Shown piece by piece: positions 24,224 to 32,770 of a stretch of DNA of 64,000 nt (positions are counted from its first letter, which is position 1; each line of letters begins with the position of its first letter). The DNA comes from JAXGXJ01 sp040772905 (GTDB taxonomy: Bacteria; Actinomycetota; Thermoleophilia; RBG-16-64-13), in contig JAXGXJ010000005.1 in the NCBI GenBank assembly GCA_040772905.1, positions 124,001 through 188,000 on the forward strand. The letters run 5' to 3'. Made by a program: the position numbers and the translations under genes. Under the pieces are notes generated by a model. That model was not told the origin of the DNA. It did not search any database and saw only the letters and a program-made list of their open reading frames with translations.

Positions 24224-26272
24224 ATGCCTTCCTGGGAGAACCCACTCATCACCATCATCGGCGAGAAGTGCCGGGCCTGCTACGCCTGCGTGCGCGAATG
24301 TCCGGCCAAAGCCATCAAGGTTGAGAACGGTAGGGCCAGCGTCATCCAACCGCGCTGCATCGGTTGCGGCAACTGCCTGCGGGTGTGCACGCAGAATGCC
24401 AAGCAGGTCCGCGACGACACGCAGCGCGCGTTCAGTCTCATAGAATCGGGCGAGCCTGCATCGGCGATGGTGGCTCCCAGCTTCCCGGCGGAGTTCATCG
24501 ACATCCCCCCGGGTACGCTCGTCGCCATGATCAGAGCGCTGGGGTTCACCTACGTCCATGAGGTCGCACTGGGTGCCGACATGGTGGCGCACATGTATCG
24601 CAAGCTGCTCGACGAGGACCCCGAGCGGCGCCTCATCGCCACCGCGTGTCCCGCGGTCGTTTCCTACGTACGCAAGTACGAGCCCGAACTCATCCCCTAC
24701 CTGGCCCCCGTGGTGTCCCCCATGGTGGCGACCGCCCGCGTGTTGCGCCACGAGTATGGGGAGGACCTGAGGACGGTCTTCATCGGTCCCTGCGTGGGCA
24801 AGAAGCGGGCTTCCATCGATACCATCCATCGGGAAGTGGATGCTGTGCTCACGTTCTCCGAGCTCCGCGACATGCTGGCGAGACGCGACATCACTCCCGA
24901 GAACGTGCCGGCCGACGACCTGTTCGATCCTCCCTACGGCGGGGTCGGTACAGTCTTCCCTATCCCCGGAGGCCTCCTGCAGACCGCGGGATTGCAGGAG
25001 GACCTTCTCAGCGGCGAACTGGTCATCGCCGAGGGTAGGAACGAGTTCGTGAGTGCCATCACCGAGTTCGACCTCGCTCATGCCGATGTACGCCTCTTGG
25101 ACGTCCTTGCCTGCGCCGGCTGCTACACGGGAGCCGGCATGACCAGCAAGGAGACAGCCCTGCAGAGACGTGCCCGCATCAGCAACTACGCCAAGAACCG
25201 CGTGGCCCAGTTCACGGATGACGAGCTGGCCGCTATCGCCGAGGCGCCTCAGAAGTATGCGGAGGTCAATTTCTACCGAGCCTACGTGGCCGACTACCAA
25301 CCCATGGCCCAGGCCGCAACCAATGACGACATCCAAGAGATCCTGCATCGCATGGGCAAATACAAGCCCGAGGACTACCTCAACTGCGGCGCCTGCGGCT
25401 ACGAGAGCTGCCTTGAGCACGCACGGGCCGTGTACGAAGGCCTGGCCGACTCCGACATGTGCCTGCCGCACACCATCGACGAGCTCCGTACCGCCTACGA
25501 GGAGCTCGAGATCTCGCATCGGTCGCTCGAGGAGGCTCAGGAGGCCCTGGAGCGTTCGGCCAAGCTGGCCAGCATGGGCCAATTGGCGGCCGGCATCGCC
25601 CATGAGGTCAACAATCCTCTGAGCACGCTGCTCCTGCACGCCAATCTCCTTCTGGAGGAGACGCAAGGGGCCTGTCAGGCCAAGGAGGATCTGGAGACTA
25701 TCATCGACCAGGCCAACCGCTGCAAACGCATCATCTCCGGACTGCTGAACTTCGCCCGCCAGAGCCGGGTGATGCGCCAGCCCACCGACCTGCCCGAGTT
25801 GGTGAGCAAGGTGATACGCACCAACCCCGTCGATCACGCGGTGAAGGTGAAGGTCGAGAACCACATGCACGACCCGGTCGCCGACCTCGACGCCGACCAG
25901 ATGGTGCAGATGATCACCAATCTTCTCACCAACGCGCAGCACGCCATGCCCGACGGCGGCATCATCCTCGTGTCGCTGAGCGACAGGCCGGACGAGATCA
26001 CGGTCAAGGTGTCGGACACCGGCGAAGGCATCCTGCCCGAGAACCTGGACAAGGTCTTCGACCCGTTTTTCACCACCAAGCAGGTGGGCATGGGCACGGG
26101 GCTGGGCCTCTCGGTGACCCACGGCATCGTCAAGATGCACAGAGGCACCATCACGGTGGAATCGAACGCCGATCCCGCGGCAGGCCCCACGTGGACCACC
26201 TTCACCGTCACCCTGCCCAGGCATGCCCAGGAGACCGCACCTGCCGCGCGAACGGAGGGCTCGAACACGTGA
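24224..26272 (+). CDS. [FeFe]-hydrogenase-domain sensor histidine kinase
   Basis: 682 aa, no membrane segments. Residues 1-65 carry two 4Fe-4S motifs (CRACYACVRECP, CIGCGNCLRVC). Residues ~75-360 are a hydrogenase-like H-domain that keeps cluster cysteines in ATACPAVV, GPCVGKKRA and LACAGCYTGAG but not the full catalytic loops. Residues ~388-425 carry a further Cys4-type Fe-S motif (NCGACGYESC, then a Cys near DMCLPH). A short coiled coil then leads into a kinase core: H-box AAGIAHEVNNPL, N-box ITNLLTNAQHAM, DTGEGI, FDPFFTTK and GTGLGLSV. It would sense H2, CO or redox state in the cytosol and phosphorylate nearby receivers. Such HydS-like kinases exist in other anaerobes. Confidence 0.9.
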   Translation: MPSWENPLITIIGEKCRACYACVRECPAKAIKVENGRASVIQPRCIGCGNCLRVCTQNAKQVRDDTQRAFSLIESGEPASAMVAPSFPAEFIDIPPGTLVAMIRALGFTYVHEVALGADMVAHMYRKLLDEDPERRLIATACPAVVSYVRKYEPELIPYLAPVVSPMVATARVLRHEYGEDLRTVFIGPCVGKKRASIDTIHREVDAVLTFSELRDMLARRDITPENVPADDLFDPPYGGVGTVFPIPGGLLQTAGLQEDLLSGELVIAEGRNEFVSAITEFDLAHADVRLLDVLACAGCYTGAGMTSKETALQRRARISNYAKNRVAQFTDDELAAIAEAPQKYAEVNFYRAYVADYQPMAQAATNDDIQEILHRMGKYKPEDYLNCGACGYESCLEHARAVYEGLADSDMCLPHTIDELRTAYEELEISHRSLEEAQEALERSAKLASMGQLAAGIAHEVNNPLSTLLLHANLLLEETQGACQAKEDLETIIDQANRCKRIISGLLNFARQSRVMRQPTDLPELVSKVIRTNPVDHAVKVKVENHMHDPVADLDADQMVQMITNLLTNAQHAMPDGGIILVSLSDRPDEITVKVSDTGEGILPENLDKVFDPFFTTKQVGMGTGLGLSVTHGIVKMHRGTITVESNADPAAGPTWTTFTVTLPRHAQETAPAARTEGSNT

Positions 26273-26294
26273 GAGGCCCGAGAGACCGGTCCCT

Positions 26295-27461
26295 ATGAAC
26301 GACCAACAACGCGAGATGCTCAAGATCGCCGTCGTCGACGACGAGGACCTGCTCCGTAGCGCCTTACAGCGCATACTCTCCAGCTTCCGGGTGCACGTGG
26401 AGGAAGTGGGTATCGATGTGGCTTATGAGGCCACCGGCTACGCCACCGGGGAAGAGCTCCTGGAGGCCGTGGCCGCCGGGCAAAGCTTCGACCTCATGCT
26501 CCTCGACCTGCGTCTTCCCGGGATCAGCGGCTTGGACGTCCTTGCCCGTTTGCGCGACCAGGGGCTGGACATCGTCACCATCATGATCACGGCCTACGCC
26601 ACGTTCGAGACCGCGGTGCAGGCCACCAAGCTGGGGGGCTACGATTTCCTGGCCAAGCCCTTCGAGCCCGACGAGCTGCGTTTCGCCGTGCGCAGGGCCA
26701 CCAGCCAGCTGATCATCAACCGAGAGGCCCGCAGACTCACCGAGGAGAAGCGCCAAGTGCGCTTCAACTTCATCTCCGTGCTGGCCCATGAGCTGAAGGC
26801 GCCCATCAACGCGGTGGAGGGCTATCTGAAGATCCTGCGCAGCGACGAGCCTCCAGAACGTCGGCACATGATCGATCGCAGCCTCATCCGCCTTGACGGC
26901 ATGCGCAAACTCATATTCGACCTGCTGGACCTCACCCGCATCGAGTCGGGGCAGAAGCAGCGCCACATCGGCACGGTCGACGTCAGGGCTGTCGCGCAGG
27001 CGGCCATCGACCTCCTCTCCGCCGAAGCCGCGGAGCGCTCCATCGCCATGACGCTCCGACCCACCGAGCCGGTAAAGATGCAGGCCGATCCAGACGAAGT
27101 GGAGATCATCCTCAACAACCTGGTCTCCAATGCGGTCAAGTACAACCGCGACCAGGGCAGCGTGGTGGTGGACATCGTCCGCCTGGGCTCCGGCGTCAGC
27201 ATCAGCGTGACGGACACCGGCATCGGCCTCACCCCCGAGGAGAGCGCCAAGCTCTTCCATGAGTTCGTCCGCATCAAGAACGACGACACCATCAAGATCA
27301 TGGGCAGCGGCCTGGGGCTCTCCACGGTACGTAAGCTGGCGCAACTCTACGGTGGCGAAGCCAGCGTCAAGAGCGAGAAGGGCGTGGGCAGCACCTTCAT
27401 CGTCACCCTCAAGGACGCTGCCGCACCCGCCCCAGTGCAGCCCTCCCCGCCACTCCGTTGA
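26295..27461 (+). CDS. receiver domain - histidine kinase hybrid
   Basis: 388 aa from ATG 26295. Residues ~8-125 are a receiver: DDEDLL, phospho-Asp in LLLDLRLPG, Thr in MITAYATFETA, Lys in AKPFEPDEL. A linker helix leads to a kinase core: H-box ISVLAHELKAPINAVEGY, N-box NNLVSNAVKYN, DTGIGL, and GSGLGLSTVRKL. It has no input domain of its own; it would be driven by phosphotransfer from the hydrogenase-domain kinase upstream, passing the signal on. An upstream ribosome binding site is weak. Confidence 0.88.
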   Translation: MNDQQREMLKIAVVDDEDLLRSALQRILSSFRVHVEEVGIDVAYEATGYATGEELLEAVAAGQSFDLMLLDLRLPGISGLDVLARLRDQGLDIVTIMITAYATFETAVQATKLGGYDFLAKPFEPDELRFAVRRATSQLIINREARRLTEEKRQVRFNFISVLAHELKAPINAVEGYLKILRSDEPPERRHMIDRSLIRLDGMRKLIFDLLDLTRIESGQKQRHIGTVDVRAVAQAAIDLLSAEAAERSIAMTLRPTEPVKMQADPDEVEIILNNLVSNAVKYNRDQGSVVVDIVRLGSGVSISVTDTGIGLTPEESAKLFHEFVRIKNDDTIKIMGSGLGLSTVRKLAQLYGGEASVKSEKGVGSTFIVTLKDAAAPAPVQPSPPLR

Positions 27462-27512
27462 GCTGCGCTATCATTCAGAGCACCCGGGACATCGGTCTGC
27501 ACGTGTTTCACA

Positions 27513-27544
27513 GTCCTCTCGCAAAGCTGAGGCTGTGAGAGGAC
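27513..27544. repeat. inverted repeat upstream of the second receiver gene
   Basis: Arms GTCCTCTC and GAGAGGAC with a 16-base spacer, in the 133-base gap after the hybrid kinase. Just before it is GTTTCACAG, which resembles one Rex half-site at the rex promoter. It may be a leader hairpin or an operator for the second hydrogenase set. Confidence 0.4.
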
Positions 27545-27594
27545 GGCTGGGACTCCTCGGGCTGTCGACCCACAAGCGTTAGGGGGAACATGTC

Positions 27595-27984
27595 GTGGCG
27601 AAGATCCTGATCGTGGACGACGACCCGGACATGCTCGACGCAGGCCGGTTCGTCCTGGAAGCTGAAGGCCATGAGGTCATCGGGGCCTCAAACGTGGGGA
27701 ACGGGATGAAGGCCGTGGAGGAGGAGAAACCCGACCTGCTCATCCTGGACGTCATGATGGAGGAGCCCGACGACGGTATCTCCATGGCGCGGCAACTGCG
27801 GCGCAAGGGCAACGACTTGCCCATACTCATGCTCACCAGCGTCAACGTGGCCCTCGGCCTGCATATAGACAAGGACGAGGAGATGGTGCCCGTGGACGAG
27901 TTCGTGGAGAAGCCGGTCGATCCTGAGGTGCTCGTGGCAAAAGTGGCCCGCATGCTGCGCAACAGGGAAGGGTCGTCATGTTAG
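27595..27984 (+). CDS. single-domain response regulator (receiver)
   Basis: 129 aa from a GTG start with AGGGGG upstream. DDDPD acidic pocket, phospho-Asp in LLILDVMMEE, Thr in LMLTSVNVALGL, and Lys in EKPVDP. It is a stand-alone receiver resembling the one at 23781. It overlaps the start of the second hydC by seven bases, so it is translationally tied to the second hydrogenase set. Confidence 0.9.
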   Translation: MAKILIVDDDPDMLDAGRFVLEAEGHEVIGASNVGNGMKAVEEEKPDLLILDVMMEEPDDGISMARQLRRKGNDLPILMLTSVNVALGLHIDKDEEMVPVDEFVEKPVDPEVLVAKVARMLRNREGSSC

Positions 27985-28520
27985 CCGCCGACCACGACCG
28001 GTTGCTGCAGGAGGTCATAGAGATCGCGGCGCTCACCGAGTACAACCGGGCCTCGCTCATTCCCATCCTACGCATGGTGAAAGAGAAGTATCGCGGTATC
28101 GACAGTGAGGCCATGCAGATCATCGCCGACGTGGTGGGCATCCACCCGGTGGAAGTACACGCGGTGGCCACGTTCTACTCCTTCCTCAAGCCCCAGACCG
28201 AAGGGCGCGTGGTCTTTCGCCTCTGCCGCACACTCTCCTGCGATCTGAAGGGCAAGCAGGCCATAGCCGAGCAGCTCCAGCGCGAGCTGGGCATCGAGTT
28301 CGGTCAGACCACCGACGACGAGGCTTTCACGCTTGAGTGGGCCAACTGCATCGGACTCTGCGACCAAGGACCCGCCATGCTCGTGAACGAGACCGCCTAC
28401 ACTCAGCTCACTCCGGAGAAGGTGAGCGCCATCGTGGCCGAGTATCGCGCGCAGTTGCAGAGTGCAGCCGATGACGAGGCGCCCAGCGAGACGCGTACCG
28501 AAGTGAGGGCAGAAGCATGA
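27978..28520 (+). CDS. hydC: HydC / NuoE-like 2Fe-2S subunit, paralogue 2
   Basis: 180 aa. ASLIPILRMVKEKYRGID, VATFYSFLKPQTEGR, and cysteine ligands in CRTLSC and CIGLC show the NuoE-like 2Fe-2S fold; the ligand spacing is standard. The C-terminal tail is Ala/Glu-rich. It lacks the N-terminal Cys pair of paralogue 1. It overlaps the receiver gene upstream and the hydB-like gene downstream by four bases. Confidence 0.9.
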   Translation: MLAADHDRLLQEVIEIAALTEYNRASLIPILRMVKEKYRGIDSEAMQIIADVVGIHPVEVHAVATFYSFLKPQTEGRVVFRLCRTLSCDLKGKQAIAEQLQRELGIEFGQTTDDEAFTLEWANCIGLCDQGPAMLVNETAYTQLTPEKVSAIVAEYRAQLQSAADDEAPSETRTEVRAEA

Positions 28521-29719
28521 GCCCTGCCGACAACATCCAGACCGTCACCAACGACCTCACGTTCGCCGCCGTCCCCGGCGGAGAGGGCTTGAGCAAAGCT
28601 CTCGCCCTCTCTCGCGTGGACATCATCGAGAGCGTACGCGAAGCCAAGCTCAAAGGACGCGGCGGCGCCGGCTTCCCCACTGGGGTGAAGTGGAACCTGG
28701 CCGCGGCTGAACAGCGGCGACCCAAGTACATCATCTGCAACGCCGACGAGGGCGAGCCGGGCACGTTCAAAGACCGGGTCATACTCAGCGAGTTCGCCGA
28801 CCTGGTGCTCGACGGCATGACCATCGGAGCCCGCGCCATCGGAGCGTCGCTGGGCCTCATCTACCTGCGGGCCGAGTACGCCTACCTGCGGCCCCATCTG
28901 GAAGCGGTGGTGGCCCGCCGGCGCCGCGCCGGACTCTTGGGTCACGACATCGGCGGCATCCCCGGTTTCAACTTCGACGTGCTGGTGGCCATGGGCGCCG
29001 GCGCGTACGTGTGCGGCGAGGAGACGGCTCTCATCGAGTCCCTGGAGGGCTTCCGAGGCGAACCACGCAACCGGCCCCCTTTCCCGGTGGTGTCGGGCTT
29101 CCTCGACCGCCCCTCGGTCATCAACAACGTGGAGACGCTGGCCTGGGTGGCCTGCATCTTCGCCCGGGGCGTGGAATGGTTCAACAGCGTGGGCACCGAG
29201 GCGTCCACCGGTCACAAGCTCTTCAGCATCTCGGGTGACTGCGATCGGCCGGGCGTGTACGAGTTCCCCTTCGGCATCACCCTGGCCGAGTTGCTGGAGG
29301 CGGTGGGCGGCAGCGACGCCAAAGCCGTGCAGGTGGGCGGTGCGTCGGGCAAGTGCGTGCCGCGCGCCGAGTTCGCGCGCCGGCTGGCCTTCGAGGACGT
29401 CCCCACAGGTGGTTCCGTCATCGTCCTGGGTCCGGACAGGGACATGGGCGCGGTGGCCGAGAACCTGCTGGAGTTCTTCGTGGATGAGTCGTGCGGGCAG
29501 TGCACCCCCTGCCGCTTGGGTAACGGAAAGCTCCTCGAGGGTCTGCGCATGATGCGGGCCGGCACATGCACGCCCAAGTACGTGCAGGACCTCAAGACGC
29601 TGGCCGACACCATGCAGGTGGCCGCCAAGTGCGGCTTGGGTCAGACGAGTCCGTCCGCGTTCGTCTCCATCCTCGAGCACTTCGAGGACGAGATCCTCGG
29701 AAAGGAAGGGTGTTCATGA
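28517..29719 (+). CDS. hydB: HydB / NuoF-like flavin subunit, paralogue 2 (short form)
   Basis: 400 aa. It contains LKGRGGAGFPTGVKWNL and KYIICNADEGEPGTFKDR (FMN/NADH), GAYVCGEETALIESLEG, and the C-terminal 4Fe-4S ligands ESCGQCTPCRLG with a distal Cys. It lacks both the N-terminal thioredoxin-like 2Fe-2S domain and the C-terminal GltD-like module of paralogue 1, so it is a minimal NuoF. The two hydrogenase complexes therefore differ in their electron acceptors. It overlaps hydC2 (ATGA) and hydA2 (ATGA). Confidence 0.9.
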   Translation: MSPADNIQTVTNDLTFAAVPGGEGLSKALALSRVDIIESVREAKLKGRGGAGFPTGVKWNLAAAEQRRPKYIICNADEGEPGTFKDRVILSEFADLVLDGMTIGARAIGASLGLIYLRAEYAYLRPHLEAVVARRRRAGLLGHDIGGIPGFNFDVLVAMGAGAYVCGEETALIESLEGFRGEPRNRPPFPVVSGFLDRPSVINNVETLAWVACIFARGVEWFNSVGTEASTGHKLFSISGDCDRPGVYEFPFGITLAELLEAVGGSDAKAVQVGGASGKCVPRAEFARRLAFEDVPTGGSVIVLGPDRDMGAVAENLLEFFVDESCGQCTPCRLGNGKLLEGLRMMRAGTCTPKYVQDLKTLADTMQVAAKCGLGQTSPSAFVSILEHFEDEILGKEGCS

Positions 29720-31644
29720 GCGAGAAGAACCCTCTCCTGCGGCGTCGTGCTCCGCTCAGCCAGTTGCTGCAGCCCGGAGTCGAGCCCCCGGAGCCCTCTC
29801 CCTTCGGAGTCGGCGCCACCATCTCGGTGACCATCGACGGCATGGAGACCAAGGTGCCGCTGGGCACCACCATCCTCGAAGCGGCCAAGACGCTGGGCGT
29901 GCGCATCCCCACGCTCTGCTATCACCCCGACCTGGAGGTGGCGGGCCTCTGCCGCATCTGTGTGGTGGAGGTGGAGGGACAGAAGACCCTGCAGGCCGCC
30001 TGTGCCTATCCCATTACGGCGCCACTCAAGATCCACACCTACTCCCGCGCGGTGAGAGTGGCGAGACGCACCATCCTCGAGCTGCTCCTCTCGGAGCATT
30101 GTGGCGAATGCTACTCCTGCGTACGTAACGGGGTCTGCGAACTGCAGGCCTTGGCCGAGGAGTACGGAGTGGACGACTACCGCTTCGGTCACGTCACGGA
30201 ACCCGTGCCGGTGGACTCTTCGAGCTACTCCGTGGTGCGCGACATGAACAAGTGCATCCGCTGCCGGCGCTGCGTGCGCACCTGCATCGACATGCAGGAG
30301 GTGGGGGTGTTGGAGGCGGTCAACCGCTCGAACCGTGTGGACATCGAGACCTTCCAGAACCGCCCCCTGGCTGGCGTGGTGTGTATCAACTGCGGCCAAT
30401 GCATCAACCGCTGCCCCACCGGCGCCCTGCACGCCAAAGACGAGACCCAGGCGGTATGGAACGCCATCGACGACCCCACGAAGGTCGTGGTCATCCAGAC
30501 AGCCCCGTCACCGCGCGCGGCCATGGGCGAGATCTTCGGGCTGGAGCCCGGCACCACGGTCACCTACCAGATGAACACCGCGCTCAAGCGCATGGGCTTC
30601 AGCCACGTGTTCGATACCAACTTCTCGGCCGATCTCACCATCATCGAGGAGGGAACGGAGCTCATCCTCCGCTTATATAAAGCTCTAGTAGAGGGTGATA
30701 CCAGCGTCGCGCTGCCTCAGTTCACCAGTTGCTCACCGGGCTGGATCAAGTTCGCAGAGCACTTCTATCCTGAGTACATATCCCATCTTTCCTCGGCCAA
30801 GAGCCCGCAGCAGATGTTCGGGGCTCTCATCAAGACCTTCTACGCCGAGAAGATGGGCGTGGACCCGGCGGATATCGTCAGCGTGGCCCTCATGCCCTGC
30901 TCGGCCAAGAAGTTCGAATGCAACCGGCCCGAGATGCGCGACAGTGGTTACCAGGACGTGGACTACGGCCTCACCACCCGCGAGCTGGGCAAGATGTTCA
31001 AGCAGGCGGGGCTGGACGTCCCCTCACTGCCCAAGTCGGACTTCGACGATCCCTTCGGCACCGCCACCGGCTCCGGGCTCATCTTCGGAGCCACGGGCGG
31101 CGTGATGGAGTCGGCTCTGCGCACCGTCCTCGAACTGGTGACGGGCAAGAAGGTGGAGAGCATCTTCGAGCACGGCGACATCATCCCGGTGCGCGGCTTC
31201 GAGGGCGTACGCTATGCGGAACTCACCGTCAGCGAGGTTGGCCCCGTCCCCTCCATCCTGGCCCATCTGGTCCCCGATTGGGAATGGTTGAAAGGAGCCA
31301 CCCTCAAGGTGGCGGTCGCTCACGGTACTGCCAATGCCAAGAAGGTCATGGAAGACATCAAGGCCGGCGGCCGCTTCAGCGAATGCCACTTCATCGAGTT
31401 CATGGCCTGCCCGGGTGGGTGCTTGGGCGGCGGCGGGCAACCCATGCCCACCAGCAAAGAGATCCGGGCCGCGCGCGCCCGTGCCATCTACGGTGAGGAG
31501 AAGACCCTCAGCGTGCGCAAGAGCTACGAGAACCCGGCCGTGGTGCGCGTGTACGAGGAGTTCCTCACCGAGGGGCCCTGTGGCCACAAGAGCCACGAGC
31601 TGCTGCACACGCACTACACGGCGCGGGGGAAACACATCGACTAG
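29716..31644 (+). CDS. hydA: [FeFe] hydrogenase catalytic subunit HydA, paralogue 2
   Basis: 642 aa from ATG 29716, which overlaps hydB2 by four bases. An N-terminal Pro-rich extension of about 35 residues precedes the 2Fe-2S domain (Cys68, 79, 82, 96). The His-ligated cluster is near His128 with Cys132/135/141; 4Fe-4S motifs are CIRCRRCVRTC and CINCGQCINRCP. L1 is TSCSPGW (337-343), L2 MPCSAKKFE, L3 EFMACPGGCLGGGGQP. As in paralogue 1 the L1 second position is Ser. Codons just before L1 (30673-30705) are unusually AT-rich compared with the rest of the gene. It is the last gene of the hydrogenase locus. Confidence 0.93.
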   Translation: MSEKNPLLRRRAPLSQLLQPGVEPPEPSPFGVGATISVTIDGMETKVPLGTTILEAAKTLGVRIPTLCYHPDLEVAGLCRICVVEVEGQKTLQAACAYPITAPLKIHTYSRAVRVARRTILELLLSEHCGECYSCVRNGVCELQALAEEYGVDDYRFGHVTEPVPVDSSSYSVVRDMNKCIRCRRCVRTCIDMQEVGVLEAVNRSNRVDIETFQNRPLAGVVCINCGQCINRCPTGALHAKDETQAVWNAIDDPTKVVVIQTAPSPRAAMGEIFGLEPGTTVTYQMNTALKRMGFSHVFDTNFSADLTIIEEGTELILRLYKALVEGDTSVALPQFTSCSPGWIKFAEHFYPEYISHLSSAKSPQQMFGALIKTFYAEKMGVDPADIVSVALMPCSAKKFECNRPEMRDSGYQDVDYGLTTRELGKMFKQAGLDVPSLPKSDFDDPFGTATGSGLIFGATGGVMESALRTVLELVTGKKVESIFEHGDIIPVRGFEGVRYAELTVSEVGPVPSILAHLVPDWEWLKGATLKVAVAHGTANAKKVMEDIKAGGRFSECHFIEFMACPGGCLGGGGQPMPTSKEIRAARARAIYGEEKTLSVRKSYENPAVVRVYEEFLTEGPCGHKSHELLHTHYTARGKHID

Positions 31645-31721
31645 CGCGCATGATCGCCTGACGCAGAATCAGGGCGTGTCGGCGCGGGACGCACGAGCGT
31701 CCGCGCGGTCATGAGAGACAG

Positions 31722-31760
31722 AGACGGCGAAGCCCCCGGTCCCCCGGGGCTTCGCCGTCT
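31722..31760. terminator. strong hairpin between convergent hydA and acsE
   Basis: Arms of 15 bases (AGACGGCGAAGCCCC and its complement) flank a nine-base loop. It lies between the hydA stop (31644) and the acsE stop (31817) and can serve both directions. No clear T-run is present. Confidence 0.75.
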
Positions 31761-31816
31761 CGAGGGCCCGTCGTTATGACCGACCGGGTCGGACCCGGCC
31801 CGGCCACGGTGACGCA

Positions 31817-32737
31817 TCATCCCCGCAGGTAGGAATCGGTATAGACGGTCTTGTTGGTCAGCACCTGGATGGTCTTCCAGATGGCCGCCTGGTCGGCCTC
31901 CGACATGTCCACATCAGAGGCCTCCACTTCCTCCGCGGCGGCCGTACGGTCGTAGAGGGTCAGCAGAAGAGCTCCGGCGGGTGTGGAGGCATCGCGCGCC
32001 TCCACCGTGCGGATGGTCTCCATCATCTCACCATCCAAGGGGTCGGCGATGACCGAATCGATTCCGACAGCCATGAGCATGACGGCGTAGACACGGTTGA
32101 GCAGACTGCGATTCGCAGCCGACACCTGGTTCGAGACGTTGCTCAGCCCACAGGTGGTCATGGGCGCGGGGTCCATGCCCTGCTTGATATAGCGGATGGC
32201 TTCGATCGCATGCGGGCAGTACTCCTGACAGCCGGCTACGGTGAGCACCAAGGGGTCCAGGAACAGGTCCTCCATGGGTATGCCCACTTCCATAGCCCGG
32301 GGGATCAATGACTCGATAGCGATGGTCACCCGCTCCTCGGCCGTCATGGGGATACCGCCCTTGCCCATCATCAACGCCACCAGACGGGCGCCGTACTCGG
32401 CGGCCACCGGAGGCACCTGCTCCAGTCGCTCAGGCTCCGCCGAGGCCGAGTTCACCATGCCTTTACGCGTGGTCAAGGAAAGGCCGGTCCGGATGGCCTC
32501 CAGGTTGGTGGTGTCGAAGCACAGGGGCACGTCGACGGCCTCCTCCACGGCCGGCACCAGCCACTTCATCAACTCGACCCCCTCCTTCTTCTGAGGACCT
32601 ATGTTGAGGTCGAGTAGTTGCGCCCCGTGGGCCACCTGGGCGGCCGCCAGGCGCTGGATGGCGGGAGTGTCGCGATCCGCGAGTATCTGTTTGATCTCGG
32701 GGGAGATGATGTGGATGTTCTCACTGATGATGAGCAT
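31817..32737 (-). CDS. acsE: 5-methyltetrahydrofolate:corrinoid iron-sulfur protein methyltransferase
   Basis: 306 aa, typical length. It moves the methyl group from methyl-H4folate to the cobalt of the corrinoid Fe-S protein. ISENIHIISPEIKQILADRD at the start, GAQLLDLNIGPQKKEGVEL and CFDTTNLEAIRTGL identify the pterin-binding TIM barrel; GLSNVSNQVSAANRSLLNR carries the Asn that contacts the substrate. AAGGAGGAAGAC precedes the ATG. It is the last gene of the CODH/ACS operon. Confidence 0.95.
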   Translation of the reverse strand: MLIISENIHIISPEIKQILADRDTPAIQRLAAAQVAHGAQLLDLNIGPQKKEGVELMKWLVPAVEEAVDVPLCFDTTNLEAIRTGLSLTTRKGMVNSASAEPERLEQVPPVAAEYGARLVALMMGKGGIPMTAEERVTIAIESLIPRAMEVGIPMEDLFLDPLVLTVAGCQEYCPHAIEAIRYIKQGMDPAPMTTCGLSNVSNQVSAANRSLLNRVYAVMLMAVGIDSVIADPLDGEMMETIRTVEARDASTPAGALLLTLYDRTAAAEEVEASDVDMSEADQAAIWKTIQVLTNKTVYTDSYLRG

Positions 32738-32770
32738 GTCTTCCTCCTTGGTTCCGAAAGATGAGGTCGC

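Noticed and set aside
24116..26374. Minus-strand open frame of 752 codons opposite the hydrogenase-domain kinase
   Set aside because: Complementary to a well-supported kinase gene; composition is antisense-like and no family motif is visible.
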